This document shows positions 1 to 7,774 of a stretch of DNA of 15,612 nucleotides, piece by piece. Numbering within the stretch: the first letter of the stretch is position 1; each line of letters starts with the position of its first letter. Origin of the DNA: JBNJEM01 sp051745935. GTDB lineage: Bacteria > Planctomycetota > Planctomycetia > Pirellulales > Pirellulaceae. A program made the position numbers and the translations under genes. Location: positions 1 to 15,612 of the forward strand of contig JBNJEM010000104.1 in assembly GCA_051745935.1 (NCBI GenBank), written 5' to 3'. Below the pieces are notes generated by a model. That model saw nothing but the letters and a program-made list of their open reading frames with translations, searched no databases and was not told the DNA's origin.

Positions 1-57
1 CCGTTACGTTCCGCGCCACCGACGGCCCAGCAGTGGCGTGTCTGATTGTAGCGAGGA

Positions 58-107
58 GCGTGAACCACGACGGGACAAGCCCGTGGCATTCACGCGGGCT
101 CCCGCGT
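58..107. repeat. REP-like double hairpin downstream of the STN-like gene
   Basis: Two adjacent hairpins can be read directly. Bases 58-69 (GCGTGAACCACG) pair with 82-95 through 12 base pairs with a two-base bulge at 87-88 and a 12-base loop. Bases 92-98 (ACGCGGG) pair with 101-107 across a two-base loop. The two structures share bases 92-95, so they are partly alternative. The 16 bases at 74-89 recur exactly at 1668-1683. The element lies about 30-80 bases beyond the stop codon of the minus-strand gene ending at 138, so it could stabilise that transcript's 3' end or end transcription. No T run follows it on either strand, so a standard intrinsic terminator is not supported. Confidence 0.6.
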
Positions 108-137
108 CCAGGCCCCGGGAACGGCTAGCTGACTGGT

Positions 138-974
138 TCAGCGATCTTGCGGGGCTCTCTTCCTTTCCGACTTGCTCCGCGGGGCCAGCAACTGGCCGGC
201 TACCGGACGCAATGTCTGAATGAAATCGGCGATTTGAGCATGGATTTGGTCCGTTTGCGCGATCACCAACCCGCCTTCCAGAGCCGTAATAGTACCTGTT
301 CCTCCGACCTCTTGCCATGTTTCGGGAGCGATCACGTCGGTAATCAGTTCCACCAATCGATCCGGATTCAAGTCTTCAATAAGGTATAGCCGGGGGTCGA
401 GATGCGAACGCGCCGCCTCTTCGGTCGTGATCATCAGTACTTCATGGTGGATGACGTAGTCGAGATCCAGCCGACTGAGCAGGAGAGCCAGTGCTGAACG
501 TAGGCTGATGCCCTTCAAGCCACAGCTGATAGGCGTGTCTGGCCCCAGTCCGACGTTATCCAGCGCGCGATGATCAATTACAACCGGAATCTCGCGCAGT
601 GTTTCGAGATAATCCACGATCTCGCTGAGCGGCGCGTCGTCGAAATCCAGCATGATTTCATGGTCCAGCGCCTTCGAGATTTCCCGGGCGCGTTTGAGCC
701 TGGGGCTCCTTCCCGTTTCTTGTTTGACAACCTTCGGCCTGGCTGCCCGGAGCCGCTTCGCCTTTGGAGCTGCTTTTTTCACCTTTGGCGCGGGCTTTTT
801 GACCTTGGACGCCGGTTTCTTGACCTTGGACGCCGGTTTTTTGTCCACGTCATTGAATGGCGTGACCGGGGGATTTGACTCTTGCCCCAGGGCGGCGCTG
901 GAGCGCGTAAACGCGTTGAATCCGCTGGCTATCGCCACCATGGCACAAACGGTGATCATTCGCTTCAGTCTCAT
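138..974 (-). CDS. Exported protein with Lys-rich repeat and STN-like (secretin short) domain
   Basis: The predicted protein has 278 residues. It opens with a basic stretch and a hydrophobic segment (MRLKRMITVCAMVAIASG...), as in a signal peptide. Next come four seven-residue repeats of the type KKPASKV (about residues 45-72) and then a folded region from about residue 100. That region, with segments such as LDFDDAPLSEIVDYL, IPVVIDHRAL, GISLRSALALLL and DYVIHHEVLMITT, resembles the short secretin/TonB N-terminal domain that recurs in planctomycete exported proteins. A second block (RLVELITDVIAPETW ... GGLVIAQTDQIHAQI) resembles the part that usually follows. There are no secretin beta-barrel sequences, so it is not a full secretin. 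The start at 974 is preferred to the ATG at 980 because GGAG (986-983) sits 8 bases before 974 but only 2 before 980. It stands alone, and its role is unknown; an envelope or periplasmic role is inferred. Confidence 0.8.
   Translation of the reverse strand: MRLKRMITVCAMVAIASGFNAFTRSSAALGQESNPPVTPFNDVDKKPASKVKKPASKVKKPAPKVKKAAPKAKRLRAARPKVVKQETGRSPRLKRAREISKALDHEIMLDFDDAPLSEIVDYLETLREIPVVIDHRALDNVGLGPDTPISCGLKGISLRSALALLLSRLDLDYVIHHEVLMITTEEAARSHLDPRLYLIEDLNPDRLVELITDVIAPETWQEVGGTGTITALEGGLVIAQTDQIHAQIADFIQTLRPVAGQLLAPRSKSERKRAPQDR
759..842 (-). repeat. Four 21-bp tandem repeats coding KKPASKV-type heptads
   Basis: Four in-frame 21-base units encode KKPASKV, KKPASKV, KKPAPKV and KKAAPKA, followed by KR. 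The first two units differ only at a synonymous AAA/AAG codon, and the other two have diverged. The array links the signal peptide to the STN-like domain and would form a strongly positive, extended tether of the kind that can bind cell wall, DNA or acidic polymers. The near-identity of the first two units suggests recent unit duplication. Confidence 0.85.
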
Positions 975-1135
975 AATCATGTCTCCAGTTCCGGGACGGC
1001 TTTTGTGGTTCTTCCGTTTCTAGGTGCAAACCCCGGGAAAAACGGCGAAGCCCAGCTACGTTTGCGTGCCACTTTTGCACTAGCCCGGCAGGCACGCTTT
1101 GCCGATGCCGACAACCCGATTGCCAACATACCTGC

Positions 1136-1166
1136 TATTTAATCAGACCTTGGCAAGGTCTGTCAA
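1136..1166 (-). promoter_or_regulatory. Candidate promoter with dyad between -35 and -10
   Basis: On the minus strand a perfect TTGACA (1166-1161) is followed 18 or 19 bases later by TTAAAT (1142-1137) or TAAATA (1141-1136). The gap holds a dyad with 9-base arms around a single centre base, CAGACCTTG/CAAGGTCTG on the plus strand at 1144-1152 and 1154-1162. A dyad operator inside a long spacer is the arrangement used by MerR-family activators. Transcription would begin near 1130 and read the STN-like gene starting at 974, with a leader of about 150 bases. The -10 match is only moderate, no regulator gene is in the window, and promoter function is inferred. Confidence 0.4.
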
Positions 1167-1399
1167 TCGCCTGGACGGGGCGGGCGGCCCTCGAAAGGGG
1201 GCCGGATGAGCGTAAGCCATTGCGCCATAAAAAGGTAAACATTCGCTGAACCTGGGCTGCTAAAAATCGAGCGGTTAGCGGCGACCCGTGGCAGCCCCGC
1301 ACACTGACCTTTTTGTTCCGCTTACTGGTTCCTGTTTTGCCTACAGCATCCAGTGCGAATTACTTTGCTTACCCTTGGGGTAGGCGTGGTTGGTTGACA

Positions 1400-1426
1400 C
1401 ACCTCGGGCCCCAATGCCACGAGGTG
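1400..1426. repeat. Inverted repeat CACCTCG...CGAGGTG
   Basis: Bases 1400-1406 (CACCTCG) are the reverse complement of 1420-1426 (CGAGGTG), separated by 13 bases. The right arm lies in the direct repeat CCACGAGGTGA that is found again inside the next hairpin, so these two structures may be related. Function unknown. Confidence 0.45.
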
Positions 1427-1505
1427 ATTCAGCACGTGATGTTAACGGATCGGGTGCCAAAGGTACGCTCCTATCCCCGCGACCTTAGCTCACGAGCCTG
1501 ATTCA

Positions 1506-1526
1506 CCCACGAGGTGAACTCGTGGG
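1506..1526. repeat. Perfect 8-bp hairpin CCCACGAG-gtgaa-CTCGTGGG
   Basis: Bases 1506-1513 pair perfectly with 1519-1526 over a five-base loop. There is no T run, so it is not a standard terminator. Its compact, GC-rich form and its place in a gene-free spacer beside other dyads suggest a small dispersed palindromic repeat. Confidence 0.6.
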
Positions 1527-1667
1527 GGTCTGGCGGGATTGCCGGGTCGATATCAGAGCGGTGCTTGTTGACATGCCCCCGATCCACCAAAACCAATCCC
1601 TCGTGTCCAGAGGGGTTGGACGGGTTTACCGAATGTTTACAATCCAACCAAATTTCAAAACGCCCGA

Positions 1668-1746
1668 GACAAGCCCGTGGCATCCAGGCCGTGTAACGGC
1701 CCCCGTGAACGGCTACCCCCTCCCGTCCGCCCTCTTTTAGGGGGGT
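1668..1746. repeat. Second, rearranged copy of the REP-like element with further hairpins
   Basis: Bases 1668-1683 (GACAAGCCCGTGGCAT) are identical to 74-89. In the first copy a GC hairpin module stands between this core and CCAGGCC. Here the module is absent and CCAGGCC follows directly (1684-1690). A different hairpin, GGCCGT-gta-ACGGCC (1687-1701), comes next, followed by GTGAACGGCTA, close to GGGAACGGCTA in the first copy. A further dyad pairs ACCCCCT (1715-1721) with AGGGGGGT (1739-1746). The element seems modular: shared blocks with exchanged hairpins. Confidence 0.5.
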
Positions 1747-2270
1747 GCGAAGCAACTCGGACCGAGGCGGGTTGGGAGGTTCCAATCGTTCGGTCTTGTC
1801 GTTTCCCGTTCCCTCAAAACCTCTCCAATCGGAACAACTGGCTGGGCGGTCGGGGAATTGCTGGCGTTGCCCAGCGCGGAGGTCTTCACGGGGGCCGAGA
1901 GGGAGTTAGACTTTTCGATGGGGAGCGAGTTCGAGCAAGCAACTTCACCGATTTTTCACACCGCGACAAAGATACTTGTCCTTCCCTCCAGGCAAGCGAC
2001 ACCGCGACGGATCGCGAGATTGGCGAGTTTGTCTTTCCGTGGCCGAAACCTGATATCACGTGGCGGATGCGTGTTGGCCATCGCTGCCGGCAGCGCGTTG
2101 GCCTGTCGTGACAACGGGCTGGTTGTCGGTATGCAAGGACTTCCCGCCGATTCACGCGGCCTCCAAGCCACGCACAATACGGATTACAAGTTTGGGCACG
2201 GACGCGCCCACGGTCGTCGCTACCGGTAACAGAGTCTCCGGCATTTAGCTTTCACCCCACGGCGCGTTCC

Positions 2271-5200
2271 ATGACTCAGAAACGGAATCTCAAACTTGAC
2301 CTCACTGCCATTGCGCTCCTCGCGGTCGTCGTGTTTCTCACGCTGGCGTTGTTGTCATACAGCCCGGCTGACCCGGTCATGCAGCTGATCACGCCTTTGG
2401 ATCAGCTCTTTCAGCCGGACACTTTGGTCTACCCGGAGAACCCGAAAGTCCAGAATGTGTGTGGCCCATTGGGCGCGTTGGTCGCCAACGTGATGTTCAC
2501 GGGGGTGGGGGTTGGCGCCTATTATCTAGCCATGTCGCTGGCGGTTTTGGACGCGTTGTTGCTGATGCGGCGTCACATCGATGCTCCAGTCATTCGGGCT
2601 ATCGGTTGGGCTGCGTCGTTGATCGGCTTAACGGTCGCGGCGGCCATCGTGACCCCTGGTTTTTCGCCGGGTCCGGTGATTGGGTCGGGGGGCTATCTTG
2701 GCGCGTTGGGGGCCGGATTGCTGGAGATGCAATTCGCCACGGTCGGGTCGCTGATCCTGGCCACGAGTCTGATCATGGGTGGCTTGTTGATGTCCACGGA
2801 CTATGCGCTGATCCAGTTGGGGCACGTGGCGGCGAGCGCCACGGCGAGGGGTGTTTCCCGCGGCCGGTCGTTGGTTTCCGTGCGGCGTGCGGGCAAAGCC
2901 CCGGACAAGTCCAGTGATCTATCGGAGGAAGACGTTTCGATCCGGATCAGTGGCATGGATGTGGAAGGGGAAGACGAAGAGCTGGACGAGGACGACGCGG
3001 AACATGGTTTGGTTGCGGAAGAAGAGGACGACGAATGGGACGCGGACGTGGACTCCGACGATGGGGAGGAGACGGAAGTCGTGATCAAGGGCGAGGACAA
3101 GAAGTCACAGCGCCAGCCGAAGGGCGGCGGGGGGCCCCGTGTCCGAAATCGCAATGCCAAGAGCGAGCGGGAACAGGTGATGGAGCGGTTGGATGAAGCA
3201 AGTATCCAGGGGGACGCCGCCGACTATGAATTACCGTCCCTGGACCTGCTCATCGGGGCCGACGAGGTCTGTTTCGAGGCTCAGGCAAAGGAGGTCCGCC
3301 ACAAAGCCAAGATTCTGGAACGCACGTTTGCCAACTTCGGCTTCAACGTAAAGGTCGTGGAAATCGAAACGGGACCGGTGATCGCGCAGTATGAAGTCGA
3401 GCTGGAGGCGGGGCTGCGATTGTCCAAAATCACGGGCTTGGCCGACGATTTGGCAATCGCCTTGCGCGTGCCGAGTGTCCGTATCGTCGCGCCCATCCCG
3501 GGCAAGAACACGGTCGGCATTGAAGTGCCCAACCAGGTCCGACAACTTGTCAGGCTCCGCCAAGTCATGGAAGAAACGAACGGGAAACTGAAGCGGATGA
3601 AAATCCCGCTGTTTTTGGGCAAGGACGTTTCCGGTAATTCGCTGACGGTCGACTTGGCCATCATGCCCCACTTGTTGATCGCCGGCCGCACGGGCACGGG
3701 AAAAAGCGTTTGCTTGAACGCGATCATCTCGTCGATTCTCATGACCCGGCGGCCCGATGAAGTCCGGATGTTGATGATTGATCCGAAGATGGTTGAATTG
3801 AGTGGCTATGGCCGGTTGCCGCACTTGATGCATCCGGTGGTGACCGATATGCGCAAAGCCGAGGCGATTCTGGCCTGGGCCGTCGACAAGATGGAGGAGC
3901 GGTACGCGCTGCTGGCCCGCACGGGCGTGCGGCATATTTCCAGTTACAACCAGCTGGGGATGGAAGAGCTGGTGGAACGTTTGCAGCCGGAGTCGGAGGA
4001 AGAACGGGAAGCCATTCCGGACCACATGCCCTTTATCGTGATCGTGGCCGACGAAATCGCGGACCTGATGATGACGGCGGGAAAGGAAGTGGAACAGTAC
4101 ATCATCCGCCTGGCTCAAAAGAGCCGCGCCGTGGGAATACACTTGATCTTGGCGACGCAAAAGCCGACCGTGGATGTCATCACGGGCCTGATCAAGTCCA
4201 ACCTGCCGGCCCGAATCGCGTTCCAGGTTGCCAGCCGAACCGACAGCCGGGTCGTGCTTGATGAGATGGGCGCTGAAAAACTGCTCGGCAACGGCGACAT
4301 GCTGTTCCTCTGGCCCGGCACCAGTACGCTCTTGAGAGGCCAGGGAACCTACCTCGACGATGAGGAAATCGACTCGGTCGTGGACGTGGTGAGCACGGGC
4401 GAGCAGAATTTCGTGAACGAATTGGTCAACATGAAAGTCGAGAATCCGGAAGACGAAGAAGGGCCCGGCCCCATCCGCAAGCGGGATGAGCTGTACGAAA
4501 GCGCCATTGATGTAATCGTGCGGGAAGGTCGAGGAAGTGTTTCCTTGCTGCAACGAACCCTGGGCATCGGGTACGGCCGCGCCGCTCGCCTCGTTGATTT
4601 CATGGCCGAAGATGGAATTGTCGGAGACTATAACGGTTCGCAGGCCCGCGAAGTCCTGATCTCCATTGCCGAGTGGGAACAGATGCAGGGACTTTCCTCG
4701 GATGAAGACGCCGTGCCCGCGGGCGAGGCGAAACCTGAACATCAAGCGGAAGAGAAGGCCCAGGAGAAACCTGGGGGCGGCGGCAAGAAGTCGCAACGCC
4801 GCCAAGAGGAGCCGTTGAACGAAGCGAAGGCCAAAGGGAAGGGGAAGACCAAGCGATCAAACGTGGTTCTCCCCGCCCCCCACGGTCCCGACGACGAACA
4901 AGACCCGGACTCGCCCGCGGCCCCATCGCCACCGGCCAAACAACCCCACAAGCCGTCCGCGCCCCGCGTGAGCGCCCCCGTTGACGACGCCGGCTTGAGC
5001 CGCTCGTTGCCGCCAGATGACATGGACGAGGAAGTCGACTGGGAAGAAGTCGACTGGGAAGAGAGCCGGAGTCGCGTCGCGCCCCGGGCGGGTTACAACG
5101 TGGTGTCCGCCGATGACCCCCGTGTCGTGGAAGAGGCGGAGGCCTATGACGACGACGATGACGACGCGGAGGAAGACGAGGCGTATGAAGCGGAAGTTTA

Positions 5201-5558
5201 CGGCGAGGAGGAGTACGAAGACGGCGAAACCGAGTACGGGGACGACGAGTACGGGGACGACGAGTACGAGGATGACGAGTACGAGGATGAAGCCTACGAG
5301 GATGAAGCCTACGAGGATGAGACGTACACGGCCGGCCACGAATTGAACGTGTTTTGGGATGAGACTGTTGACGCCCCGGACCAGTGGTCGGCGAGGGACG
5401 ACGAGGAGGGGGCCGACGACGCCGAGGACCTGGAATACGTCGAAGCGGGGGATGACGAGGCGGGGGAGGGAGCCGAATACGAGGCGGACGACGAATTCGA
5501 AGCGGAAACGGACGAGGAAGAGGAGGAATTCGTGCCCATTAACCGGCGTCGACGCTAG
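2271..5558 (+). CDS. ftsK: DNA translocase FtsK/SpoIIIE with long acidic C-terminal tail
   Basis: FtsK anchors at the septum and pumps DNA to clear and align chromosomes at division. The 1095-residue product has hydrophobic membrane segments at about residues 11-30, 64-98, 108-128 and 142-175, then an acidic linker (about 218-272). The alpha/beta motor follows, with Walker A AGRTGTGKS (471-479), Walker B around ADE (D594, E595) and the conserved LILATQKPTVDVITGLIKSN. The DNA-reading gamma winged helix spans about 741-806 (GIGYGRAARLVDFMAEDGIVG). In most relatives the protein ends near there. This one adds about 290 residues rich in Asp, Glu and Tyr, ending in RRRR. No clear Shine-Dalgarno precedes the ATG, but the membrane segment close behind it supports this start. 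It stands 559 bases from cimA and is probably not in its operon. Confidence 0.96.
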   Translation: MTQKRNLKLDLTAIALLAVVVFLTLALLSYSPADPVMQLITPLDQLFQPDTLVYPENPKVQNVCGPLGALVANVMFTGVGVGAYYLAMSLAVLDALLLMRRHIDAPVIRAIGWAASLIGLTVAAAIVTPGFSPGPVIGSGGYLGALGAGLLEMQFATVGSLILATSLIMGGLLMSTDYALIQLGHVAASATARGVSRGRSLVSVRRAGKAPDKSSDLSEEDVSIRISGMDVEGEDEELDEDDAEHGLVAEEEDDEWDADVDSDDGEETEVVIKGEDKKSQRQPKGGGGPRVRNRNAKSEREQVMERLDEASIQGDAADYELPSLDLLIGADEVCFEAQAKEVRHKAKILERTFANFGFNVKVVEIETGPVIAQYEVELEAGLRLSKITGLADDLAIALRVPSVRIVAPIPGKNTVGIEVPNQVRQLVRLRQVMEETNGKLKRMKIPLFLGKDVSGNSLTVDLAIMPHLLIAGRTGTGKSVCLNAIISSILMTRRPDEVRMLMIDPKMVELSGYGRLPHLMHPVVTDMRKAEAILAWAVDKMEERYALLARTGVRHISSYNQLGMEELVERLQPESEEEREAIPDHMPFIVIVADEIADLMMTAGKEVEQYIIRLAQKSRAVGIHLILATQKPTVDVITGLIKSNLPARIAFQVASRTDSRVVLDEMGAEKLLGNGDMLFLWPGTSTLLRGQGTYLDDEEIDSVVDVVSTGEQNFVNELVNMKVENPEDEEGPGPIRKRDELYESAIDVIVREGRGSVSLLQRTLGIGYGRAARLVDFMAEDGIVGDYNGSQAREVLISIAEWEQMQGLSSDEDAVPAGEAKPEHQAEEKAQEKPGGGGKKSQRRQEEPLNEAKAKGKGKTKRSNVVLPAPHGPDDEQDPDSPAAPSPPAKQPHKPSAPRVSAPVDDAGLSRSLPPDDMDEEVDWEEVDWEESRSRVAPRAGYNVVSADDPRVVEEAEAYDDDDDDAEEDEAYEAEVYGEEEYEDGETEYGDDEYGDDEYEDDEYEDEAYEDEAYEDETYTAGHELNVFWDETVDAPDQWSARDDEEGADDAEDLEYVEAGDDEAGEGAEYEADDEFEAETDEEEEEFVPINRRRR
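5031..5060 (+). repeat. Exact 15-bp tandem duplication in the ftsK tail
   Basis: GAAGTCGACTGGGAA occurs twice head to tail (5031-5045 and 5046-5060), coding EVDWEEVDWE in the acidic tail. The two copies are identical at every base, pointing to a recent slippage duplication. Confidence 0.85.
5235..5324 (+). repeat. Six 15-bp tandem repeats coding Y-(G/E)-D-(D/E)-x in the FtsK tail
   Basis: Six consecutive 15-base units start at 5235, 5250, 5265, 5280, 5295 and 5310. Units 1 and 2 are identical and units 4 and 5 are identical. They encode YGDDE, YGDDE, YEDDE, YEDEA, YEDEA and YEDET (residues 989-1018). All changes keep the frame and the Tyr-plus-acidic pattern. The array is likely to vary in unit number among close relatives. 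Confidence 0.9.
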
Positions 5559-5751
5559 AAAATGGCCGTTGACAGGACTGGCGGCACCCCCTATCGTTAA
5601 GATCTTTATGCTCGTGGCCGTCGGAAGTGGCGTGCCGTGCCCGCTCCGGTACGAACGGTCGTCGCCGCAGGCTTCCTGGCCGTTGACCGAATAGATTCAC
5701 GGTTGTTCCACGGCGGTGTTCATAATCCAAGAACGTGTCCCGAAAGATCGT

Positions 5752-5774
5752 ACGATGGCCCCCGGGGCCGTCGT
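5752..5774. repeat. Strong GC-rich hairpin
   Basis: ACGATGGCCCC (5752-5762) pairs with GGGGCCGTCGT (5764-5774): ten Watson-Crick pairs and one T-G wobble around one centre base. It would fold on either strand. A C run rather than a T run follows on the plus strand, so it is not a typical terminator. It lies 194 bases past the ftsK stop and could protect the 3' end of that mRNA. Confidence 0.5.
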
Positions 5775-5983
5775 CCCCCCTTGATGGCTTCGGAGGGCTA
5801 TCGTGCGTCCGGGTGGCTCGCGGTTCCGTTTCGGGACGGGCTCCCAGGAAATCTTCCCCCGATGTGTACACCAGCCCCTCACCCACTGATCCGTGCCACG
5901 CTTGGCGGGATCGTTGGCATGACGGTCATTATTGGAGGCGTGGAGTGGGCCTGAGGGGAAGCCATTGAGAGTAAACATGCTGC

Positions 5984-6018
5984 AACCCTGGGGCCCACGG
6001 CGGGTTTCAGGGTTTTTT
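5984..6018 (+). terminator. Candidate intrinsic terminator upstream of cimA
   Basis: AACCCTG (5984-5990) pairs with CAGGGTT (6008-6014), and the right arm runs into six Ts ending at 6018. The stem is short (7 pairs) and the loop long (17 bases), so strength is doubtful. It sits 99 bases before the cimA ATG. It could end read-through from ftsK or act as an attenuator for cimA; no leader peptide rich in branched-chain residues is visible. Confidence 0.4.
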
Positions 6019-6117
6019 CGTGGCCGGTCGACCGCCGGCGTAATCGATTATTCATGACCGGGATCGAGGCCATTCGTTTTGCGGACTGCCGCTGAACGCG
6101 GAGCCTCGGGTAGTGCC

Positions 6118-7761
6118 ATGCGAACGATTCAAATCTACGACACGACGTTGCGGGATGGGACGCAGGGCGAAGGGGTGAGTCTGTCCTTGTTCGACAAGCT
6201 TCAAATCACCGCGCGCCTTGACCAAATGGGGATTGACTACATCGAAGGCGGCTATCCACTCTCCAACGACAAGGATATTGAGTACTTTCGGCGGGTCCGG
6301 GAACTCCAGCTGAAACAGGCGAAGGTGTGTGCATTTGGGATGACGCGACGGCGGGACATCGAGCCGAACGACGACCCTGGCATGAAGGCGCTCGTCGATT
6401 CGGGGGCCGCCGTCTGCACCATTGTGGGGAAAGCCTCCGGCTTTCACGCCACCGAGGTTCTCCGGGTTTCGGCGGACGAGAATCTGGCCATGATCAGCGA
6501 CTCGGTGGGCTATCTCGTGGCGCGCGGGCGGGACGTGGTGTTCGACGCGGAACATTTCTTTGACGGATGGAAATGGGATCCGGACTACACGGCTCGGACC
6601 ATTCGCGCGGCGGCGGCGGCGGGTGCCCACCTGATCGTCCTCTGCGATACCAATGGAGGGGCCATGCCGGAAGAGGTCGGCGACCTGACGCGCCGGGCCG
6701 TGGAAGCAGTGCGGGAATTTGGGGTCCAGGTGGGAATACACTGCCACAATGATTGTGATTTGGCGGTGGCGAATTCGCTGGCGGCTGTCGACGCGGGGGC
6801 CGAACACGTGCAGGGAACGATCAACGGATTTGGTGAACGGTGTGGCAATGCCGATTTGATTTCGGTAATCTCCAATCTCGCCTTGAAGAAGAAAGGATAT
6901 CGCGTGTTGGGCGGCCACCATCTGGACCGCTTGACCGAGCTATCCCGCTACGTCTACGAAGTGGCGAACATGAATTTCCGCAATGAGCAGCCATTCGTGG
7001 GGCCCAGCGCGTTCGCGCACAAAGGCGGAATGCACGTGCACGCCGTGGGGCGAGCGGCATGCAGCTATGAACACATCGCGCCCGAATCGGTGGGCAATGA
7101 GCGGCGGATACTGGTGAGCGAGTTATCGGGCCTGTCCAACGTGGTGGCTTTAACCACGCGGCACGACATCCAGCATGACCGCGAACTGATGGAAAGGATT
7201 CTGGCGAAGGTCGTGAGAATGGAGCATGAAGGTTATCAGTTCGAAGCGGCGGGGGCTACGTTCGATTTGCTGGTAAAAAAATGCGCCGGCGAATTCGATC
7301 CCCATTTCCAACGCCTCAAGTACCACGTGGAGGTCAGCGCGGACGCCGGGGCGGACATCGTTACCGAGGCGACTGTAAAGCTGCGCATCGGCGAGGCCAT
7401 CCGTCACGAAGTGGCTGAAGGGGATGGCCCGGTCAACGCCCTGGACGCCGCGCTGCGCAAAGCCCTCAATGGCTCCTACCCCACGCTCAATGATATGCGA
7501 TTGGTTGATTACCGGGTCCGCGTGGTCAACTCCGAAGCCGGAACGGCGGCTCGCATTCGAGTCGTGATTGAAAGCGCGGACTCCCACCAAGTGTGGGGGA
7601 CCGTGGGGGTCAGCGAGAACATTATCGAGGCCAGTTGGATGGCATTGGCCGACGCCTTCGAGTACAAACTGCACAGGGAAGAGCTGGAATCCGAAACAGC
7701 CGTCAATCTCCACGCACTGGCCAATGCCGAGGAAACACGTGAATATACCGGTCGCGGATGA
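6118..7761 (+). CDS. cimA: (R)-citramalate synthase
   Basis: CimA condenses pyruvate with acetyl-CoA to citramalate, the first step of the threonine-independent route to 2-oxobutanoate and isoleucine. The 547-residue product has the HMGL-like TIM barrel with YDTTLRDGTQGEG (R12, D13), the metal-binding HCHND (H208, H210), GFGERCGNADL (N244) and HKGGMHVHAV, then a C-terminal LeuA-type allosteric domain from about residue 400 (VTEATVKLRIGEAIRHEVAEGDGPVNALDAAL). LRDGTQGEGVSLSLFDKLQI and EGGYPLSNDKDIEYF fit the CimA branch rather than 2-isopropylmalate or homocitrate synthase, and the length also fits. ATG 6118 is chosen because family homology begins there; a TTG at 6079 would add 13 unrelated residues. 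GGAG lies 14 bases upstream, a poor spacing. Feedback control by isoleucine through the C-terminal domain is known for relatives and inferred here. Confidence 0.92.
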   Translation: MRTIQIYDTTLRDGTQGEGVSLSLFDKLQITARLDQMGIDYIEGGYPLSNDKDIEYFRRVRELQLKQAKVCAFGMTRRRDIEPNDDPGMKALVDSGAAVCTIVGKASGFHATEVLRVSADENLAMISDSVGYLVARGRDVVFDAEHFFDGWKWDPDYTARTIRAAAAAGAHLIVLCDTNGGAMPEEVGDLTRRAVEAVREFGVQVGIHCHNDCDLAVANSLAAVDAGAEHVQGTINGFGERCGNADLISVISNLALKKKGYRVLGGHHLDRLTELSRYVYEVANMNFRNEQPFVGPSAFAHKGGMHVHAVGRAACSYEHIAPESVGNERRILVSELSGLSNVVALTTRHDIQHDRELMERILAKVVRMEHEGYQFEAAGATFDLLVKKCAGEFDPHFQRLKYHVEVSADAGADIVTEATVKLRIGEAIRHEVAEGDGPVNALDAALRKALNGSYPTLNDMRLVDYRVRVVNSEAGTAARIRVVIESADSHQVWGTVGVSENIIEASWMALADAFEYKLHREELESETAVNLHALANAEETREYTGRG

Positions 7762-7774
7762 CTTTCTCCGCCGC

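Larger units (their letters stand above)
1167..2270. other. Gene-free spacer of about 1.1 kb with several dyads
   Basis: I see no convincing gene here. The open frames in this stretch (for example one at 1858-2229 on the plus strand) have low-complexity, Arg-rich or unlikely compositions and no recognisable motif. It does contain dyads at 1400-1426, 1506-1526, 1687-1701 and 1715-1746 and a partial copy of the REP-like repeat at 1668-1683. The sequence CCACGAGGTGA occurs twice, at 1417-1427 and 1507-1517. From about 1750 to 2270 I see neither repeats nor a clear ftsK promoter. The region may be a graveyard of small repeats or hold an unrecognised RNA. Confidence 0.5.
5559..6117. other. 559-bp ftsK-cimA spacer
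   Basis: No credible gene lies in this spacer; the short open frames show no signal peptide, domain or codon pattern like the neighbours. It holds one strong hairpin (5752-5774) and one candidate terminator (5984-6018), both listed separately. A cimA promoter should lie here, but I could not identify one with confidence. Confidence 0.5.

Noticed and set aside
4..318. Minus-strand open frame overlapping the STN-like gene end
   Set aside because: It runs through the REP-like hairpins and the out-of-frame end of the real gene, and has no coding signature.
1858..2229. Open frame of 123 codons upstream of ftsK
   Set aside because: No recognisable motif, no clear ribosome site, Arg-rich end and competing frames on both strands; treated as non-coding.
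3231..4805. Long minus-strand open frame (524 codons) opposite ftsK
   Set aside because: It is fully antisense to the FtsK motor, His/Arg/Gln-rich with no domain, and is explained by the high-GC codon pattern of ftsK.
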